64,000 nucleotides of DNA from Patellifolia procumbens. Taxonomy: Eukaryota; Streptophyta; Magnoliopsida; Caryophyllales; Amaranthaceae. The stretch lies in assembly GCA_947645195.1 (NCBI GenBank), contig CANSGD010001376.1, positions 992,001-1,056,000 of the forward strand, in the 5' to 3' direction. Made by a program: the position numbers and the translations under genes. Each line of letters opens with the position of its first letter. Positions within the stretch are counted from its first letter, which is position 1. Positions 59,201 to 64,000 of this stretch are shown here, in pieces. The notes beneath the pieces are model-generated. The model searched no databases, was not told where the DNA came from, and saw only the letters and a program-made list of their open reading frames with translations.

Positions 59201-62200
59201 CTCATTCTCTTAAGAACATCAAACTCTTCTCTTTCATCTTTGTCCAAGCAATGAAAAAGCTTTAGGAGGATCTTTTGTTCTCCAAATATCAGAAGCACGA
59301 AACATCATGGGCAACCCTTAACAGAATAGGAGCCATCCTTGTATAGCCAAATCATCTCTTCATTCCCCTCCAAAGAAATTTCTTGAATGGAAGGCATTCC
59401 AAAAACCTTGAGATGAAATCTACTTCTAAATAGTTAGGAAGTCTTTAAAAGTAACATTTGAATGCTTACAAGTACAATTCCCTGTTAATACCTCATACCT
59501 CTCAAATAGTGGCGCCTTTAGTTTAGCTAATTTAGACTAATGTGGACATTGGCCTATAAGCTATTAGAAATTAATCTTCTCACCAAATCTCATGTCCAAA
59601 GATAACTCTTTGACAACTCTTATCTTTAAACCAACTAGAGGCTAGAAATATGCAAAGCCACTTAAATTGGATTCCTTAGTGCTTTCACCATGAGGGGAAG
59701 AGAACTCTCTACTCCACCATCTTAGGTGCTCAACGATGTTCTTGATTTTAATGATGTTCTTCAACAAAGCATCATCTTCATATGCAAACCTCCAAAGCAA
59801 TTTATCTTCTAGAGCTTTATTCATCCGGTAGATTGGCCATAATGCTACGGCCTCTAACGAGCTTGGCCGACAAATTCTTCCAATCGAACCCAATGAATAG
59901 GATGGATGGGCTTAATATAACATATAGCTACATCACATTCAAAAGTGAAAAAAGAACTCCCGGTTTCAGAAATATGCCATCTTTTATCACTTCGATCGCC
60001 CCCTCACGACGAGACGAAATGGGGTCAGTTTCACTCTTCTTCGGAGCTTGAAAGTAAAAGAGTCTCATGTACTTTCTTATGGAACTATTGCTTCAAAGAA
60101 TCATCCTCAAGAATTACAACATTGGCTTCTTGCTCATCAAAGGCTCAGGCTCCCGGAGTAATAAGAATGAGAGGTGTTAAGCATTTTATCATCGTGGCGT
60201 CGAGCTATTTTGCCGCAGGAGCTCCCCTACAGTATCGTCAACGCAGTAGAGTTTAGCCACCAAGTTCAGGATGGATTGGTGTGGTTCCTCTAACCACGAA
60301 CTAAGAAAGGCATGAGAGTAAGGCATATTAGCCATACTACGTTTTCTTTTAGTCCTTTCAACCAATCGATACCGCCCCGAAGAGCAGCTTTTGACCTTTA
60401 TTAGAATCATTGTTCACCTATGATGAAGTCCCGATCACTTTTTTAGAACTCTAAGGCCACACTTCTAGTATAATGAAGATGGACATGAAAAAATAGGTAA
60501 GTTGGAAAGGGTGCCTCATTAACAAAATTCTACCACTGAAGATGATAATTGCGCGGGTAGATGCGGATACCTTCCTAAAATATCTATTATCTGTTGACTC
60601 TATACCCACCACCTACCTACTACCATCAGCGGGTACATATCTAACATCTGCACCTGCCCACATGGGTATAAACCTAATCCAAATACTTTACCTTTTAGTC
60701 TTTTTTTTCCCTTCTCCCTTCCTACCCACCCTCTTCCAACCACCCCTAACCATTGGCTACCCACCTCACCACTTCCTACTGCCACCCTAGGGGCACCCCA
60801 ATTCCTCCCCTGCCCTTTACCACTCCGATTTCCTTTAGACTCTCTTGAACCTTGATCATAGTCCTCATCACATAACATGATTTAACACACCTCTTCTGTG
60901 GCAGGTCTCTTACCTTGTGAGGCTTCGGATAGACTGTTGGGAAACCTTTCACATGAGACCAAATTACGGTCTCTCTTTTATCAAGAAATAATAAAATGCT
61001 TCCGTTTATAATCGCTTGAAATTGAAAGAGTTTCCTGCTATACCTGTGCTTCTCATGCAAGTATCCTTCCTTTCATCAATATGTTGGCAGAGAAGAATAT
61101 AAGCCGTCTTATCAGATTTGCTTCGAGGGTATGTTTGTTGTTAGATTTAGACAACCTTGGATTTCCCTTCTAAAGAAGGACCTCCTTAAACTTTCAGAAC
61201 TGCAAGTTTTATCTTGCTTCAGCATGAACGATATACTTTTTTGACTAGGATAGACTCCTGAAGTTCTTTCTTCTTTGGAAACTAGAGAATTGAAGTTATA
61301 GTCAAGAACACTTTAGAGACTAAAGCCTAAAGGCATTCTCTATTAAAGGAAAAAGGACCACAAAGAACGAAAAAGGAGAAGCTACAAGACTCAAACCACC
61401 GAAGTACTGAAAAATGAAGGACCGTTAAAACAAGGGGTTGTAGAAAAAATGGATGGTAGCTAGGGAAACACATCGAGTCAAAGTTGAATTCTCAAGGAAG
61501 GAGAGGTAAGAACACTGAAAGACCCCTATAGCAGTGAGCAGCTCTCCTTGAGAGAAATGAAGGACCGTTAAAACAAGGGGTGGAAGAAAAAAAATGGATG
61601 GTAGCTGGGGAAACACTTCAAATCAAAGTTCAATTCTCAAGGAAGGAGATGTGAGAAAACTGAAAGACCCCTATGGCAGTGAGCAGCTCTCCTTGATAGG
61701 GAGAATCAATTAGTTACATTATGCCGCCTTGAATCTAAAGTCTATGATTGTTTTACTTTGATTCTGCGGCATTACTCCCTGCTGTCTTCTTCCTCCTCCT
61801 TGGTTGCAGGTATAAAGGTGGGAGATTAGGAAGTCGTGTTTTGAACTGCAGGGTAAGGGTGGAAATTTTGGGCTGGAAGAGGACCTGACACTGATGGTTA
61901 TTTGTTGATGACATTGACATTGTAAAGTCGTGCTAAAGAGAATGTGAGGGTGGCAGTTGTATGGTGGTGCCAGTGGTCAGGCAGTCTGGAGCTGGCGAAA
62001 TGGTGGTAGTATTTTATTTTGTGTGGATCGGCATATGTAGTTGTAGTGTTGCGATTCTCTGCTACGTATTTGTTTTTTTTAAGCTAATATTAAGTCAGTG
62101 GTGATCATTTTTGAGAGGTGAATTACTCTCTCAAGGCCAATTCTCTTATAGTAATTTCTTAATGCCATTTACATTCACCTCTTCCTATATTTTAGTACTA

Positions 62201-63839
62201 GTCTGTACCTTCATCATGACACTTCTAACTATCATAAGACTGACACCACTTTATTCGTAATATTTTGTTAACTAAGTTGACAGAGTATATTTTTTGTTAA
62301 TAGCTATTTCTCTTCAGCCTTCAATATCTTCTATCTCTTCTTGCATTCTCAGGTGCCCTATCTAAATTCCTCGCACTCTCTCTTTCTTTTTTCAATTTTC
62401 TTTTTGGGTCTTGGGGGTTGGTTTGTCTGATTACTCCGTCAGGGAATTGTCTGCAGAGGACTCTTGGGATGAAGGTATGTGAGACAATTGATTGGATAGT
62501 TTCACTTAATCACCCGGTAAATGGATGTAGATCGTCTATTCCCTTTCTTTTTTGTATTCTTGATTCTATTTAGAACTTCCTTTCTCTTTCAGTTTCATGA
62601 AGTCCCTTAATCAGAAGGGCTTTAATTCTTACCATCATAATGCATATTCTTATGAATCTTGATTGGGTGAATGGCCATACTAGTTGGGTGTGTTAAGTAT
62701 TTGCACTATTTTGCAGTATTAGCTTTTTTGGGATGCTTATGCTTTCTGTCTTTGGCTTTTACTCCATAACATTCGTGCTGTTTAGAAGGCGAGAAATGCA
62801 AGTTTCATAGTTTCCCCAGTTTTACGTTCTTAAATTGAAATCAAACTGTTGAATAATTATTTGTGTTGTATGTTTCCGATATTCATACTATTGTTTAGTT
62901 TTATTCCTAATGGTAAAAGAGGGAGTAAGACACCTGTTAGCATGTAGATCAGCTACTCTCTCTGCTTCCGCAATGCTAAACTAGGAGAAATTGTGGGACG
63001 TCATTTCTTTTTTATCACTGTTGGGATGCAACAGGCATTGATCTGCTACTCTCTTGCAGGACCCTCTGCCTACATCTGCATCAAGCTCAAAAGACAGACA
63101 TGTGAAAGGTTCTGAAAACATGGGGGCTGACTCAAGTTCAAGCCTTCCTGGTGGATCAAGCAAAAGTGGATCTGCTGGTTCAAAACCTAATTTTTCTTTG
63201 ATAAAGGGTGATATAGATTTAAACAAATTAACTATTAGAGAACTTCATGAAACATTCAGAGCTACATTTGGGCGCAAGACTTCTGTCAAAGACAAGATGT
63301 GGCTAAAACGGAGAATCGCAATGGGATTGACCAATACTTGTGATGTATCTGTGTCAAGCTTTATAATCAACGATGGGAAGCTTCTTAAAAAGACGGAAGA
63401 ACCCTGCAAAAAGGAATGTGAAGATTTAGTGGCTGGAGAGATCTGCAATACCGGGGATGATGGGCCAGTGAACTTAGCTGCATGCTCAAGTCTAAGGGAG
63501 GATACCGTAGAAGATGAGGAATTGAGGAATTCTTTCACCGAATCTGGTTGCGGAAGTGATGACACCCTTGAGAACAGAGCTGCAAAAAGAGTTAGAAAGC
63601 CTACAAAACGATATATTGAGGAATCATCAGAAAAAGACTCCTGTGAGAAGTCATTGTCCTCATGCACGCGTTTTCAACAGGATAAAGCTTTTCCAAAGCC
63701 AGCAAGCAAACCTGCATTGAGTGTCCATCAAGTTGATTTTGTCACTAGATCGGACTCCATCGGAGGATCTGGTGTCCAGGTCCCATACGTTTCTCGCATT
63801 CGGAGATGCCGTCCAAGGAAAAGTATAATGGCCCTTACG
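53175..63839 (+). CDS. TRFL-like (TRF-like/Myb family) protein, 5' part; gene runs off the window
   Basis: Four coding exons are supported: 53175-53303, 55249-55423, 55739-55797 and 63060-63839, joined in phase to 381 codons with an open end (donor ACG|GTACGT at 63840). It begins MEMVVGVGRG. A conserved N-terminal block DPIVYKLVRVDFDGRFVPA (35-53) is followed by an acidic DDELMEVEDLLE. A second block is IDLNKLTIRELHETFRATFG then TSVKDKMWLKRRIAMGLTN (about 173-215). Then there is a Lys/Arg motif RVRKPTKRYIEE and a C-terminal RIRRCRPRKSIMAL. These blocks are those of plant TRF-like proteins whose Myb/telobox DNA-binding domain is C-terminal; that domain would lie beyond the right edge, so it is not seen. 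An 18-bp candidate microexon is at 62457-62474. A nuclear DNA-binding role is inferred from the family. Intron 55798-63059 is 7.3 kb and full of repeats. Confidence 0.82.
53503..54108. mobile_element. MITE or pair of MITEs in TRFL-like intron 1
   Basis: The left end GCTTGTTTGGATAGCCAAG and the reverse complement of the right end CGCTTTGTTTCGATAGCAAAG are related, and both lead into GGAGGGAAA-rich arms. Inside, at about 53860, a second ATTATTTGGATAGGAG start appears, and at 53700-53735 a matching end. So there may be two adjacent related elements (about 53503-53735 and 53860-54108). No clear target duplication. Confidence 0.5.
56464..57065. mobile_element. Non-autonomous hAT element with 8-bp target duplication
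   Basis: The ends are CAGGGAAACAAAACTCG and, reverse-complemented, CAGGGAAGAAAATCGTGG. They are flanked by a perfect 8-bp duplication CCGGAACC (56456-56463 and 57066-57073), diagnostic of hAT. Subterminal regions at both ends are unusually CpG-rich and carry many CCGTTAC/GTAACGG motifs, several forming the palindrome CGTTACGTAACG. The middle is AT-rich and non-coding. 602 bp, in the 7.3-kb intron of the TRFL-like gene. Confidence 0.88.
57320..57592. mobile_element. MITE with GAGAAATGCCCACCACAAC ends
   Basis: The left end GAGAAATGCCCACCACAAC is matched exactly by the reverse complement of the right end. Weaker pairing continues inward (ATTACCACCAATCAT against ATTACAGCCAACCAT). The centre is AT-rich. 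The true outer boundary may extend by 5-10 bp on either side, and no target duplication is evident. Confidence 0.7.
59141..59187. repeat. (CCAACT)n hexamer microsatellite
   Basis: About seven to eight tandem copies of CCAACT in the TRFL-like gene's long intron. Confidence 0.9.
59230..60420 (-). pseudogene. LINE (non-LTR) reverse-transcriptase remnant
   Basis: On the minus strand 59893-59642 translates to SLEAVALWPIYRMNKALED followed by KLLWRFAYEDDALLKNII and HLRWWSREFSSPHGESTKES. This corresponds to the segment after the reverse transcriptase palm in plant LINEs (normally a GIRSLEALNKALLGKWLWRF-like block and a SREFSGPHG-like block). Flanking sequence to about 60420 and down to about 59230 gives only scattered similarity with many stops. 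It lies antisense in the intron of the TRFL-like gene. Confidence 0.6.
61413..61698. repeat. Tandem duplication, 143-bp unit
   Basis: Two copies (61413-61555 and 61556-61698) start AATGAAGGACCGTTAAAACA and both end GTGAGCAGCTCTCCTTGA; about nine in ten positions agree. Intronic, function none visible. Confidence 0.85.
62457..62474 (+). other. Candidate 18-bp microexon of the TRFL-like gene
   Basis: AGGACTCTTGGGATGAAG sits between a plausible acceptor (TTGTCTGCAG) and a strong donor (GTATGT). Its length is divisible by three and the neighbouring exons are in phase 0, so inclusion would add six residues without a frameshift. Evidence is consensus only. Confidence 0.3.
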
Positions 63840-64000
63840 GTACGTCAATCATCTAAGCTAGACATTGAGGTCACATATTTCGGAAGATTAGAACACTTCT
63901 CTGAAGCATGTTGCTTTTGTGTAGTGATTGAGTAATGCTTTTTACCGTGAGTTTATTAGTATCCTGTCATAGTCTCATAGATACTTGGTACCATTGTGCT

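Noticed and set aside
63840..63935. Extension of the last TRFL-like exon to a stop at 63935
   Set aside because: It requires reading through a strong donor (ACG|GTACGT at 63840); the family continues with a C-terminal Myb domain, so the exon most likely ends at 63839.

Overview
This is plant nuclear DNA, almost certainly from a eudicot. Genes are split into many short exons with GT-AG introns, intergenic DNA is AT-rich, and transposable elements are dense and nested. Protein-level recognition gives four plant host genes. The species is not identifiable from the window; Caryophyllales is only a guess.

Layout. (1) 1-4650: intergenic, with a 940-bp long-TIR Mutator-like element carrying a perfect 9-bp target duplication. 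(2) 4651-10049, minus: ATG12, the ubiquitin-like autophagy modifier, complete in five exons (94 aa). (3) 10976-23893: a 12.9-kb non-autonomous Ty3/gypsy (Tat-like) LTR retrotransposon with a decayed gag, no pol, two tandem-repeat arrays, and three related solo LTRs inserted into the arrays. (4) 23894-33600: accessory repeat-rich stretch with three further Mutator-like elements, Stowaway-type MITEs, a copia pol remnant interrupted by a Helitron, a second small Helitron, and a pseudogene for a secreted cysteine-rich (knottin-like) peptide. (5) 34155-45063, plus: a GRIK/SnAK kinase (SnRK1-activating). (6) 46116-50745, minus: a plastid-type NAD(P)-binding Rossmann (atypical SDR) protein, convergent with the kinase. 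(7) 53175 to the right edge, plus: the 5' part of a TRFL-like (TRF-like/Myb family) gene, divergent from the Rossmann gene and cut by the window edge. Its introns hold a hAT element with an 8-bp target duplication, other MITEs and a LINE remnant.

How the genes relate. ATG12 (autophagy) and GRIK (activation of the SnRK1 energy sensor) both act in starvation and energy signalling, but they are about 24 kb apart with transposons between and nothing suggests co-regulation. The Rossmann and TRFL-like genes share a roughly 1.3-2.4 kb divergent promoter; from memory the same pair is adjacent in Arabidopsis (At1g72640/At1g72650), which would be conserved microsynteny.

The most unusual observation: the three sibling solo LTRs each carry their own array of short inverted repeats (a different sequence in each) at the same place, ending 61-66 bp upstream of a TATA box. 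No previously unknown defence or enzymatic system was found.
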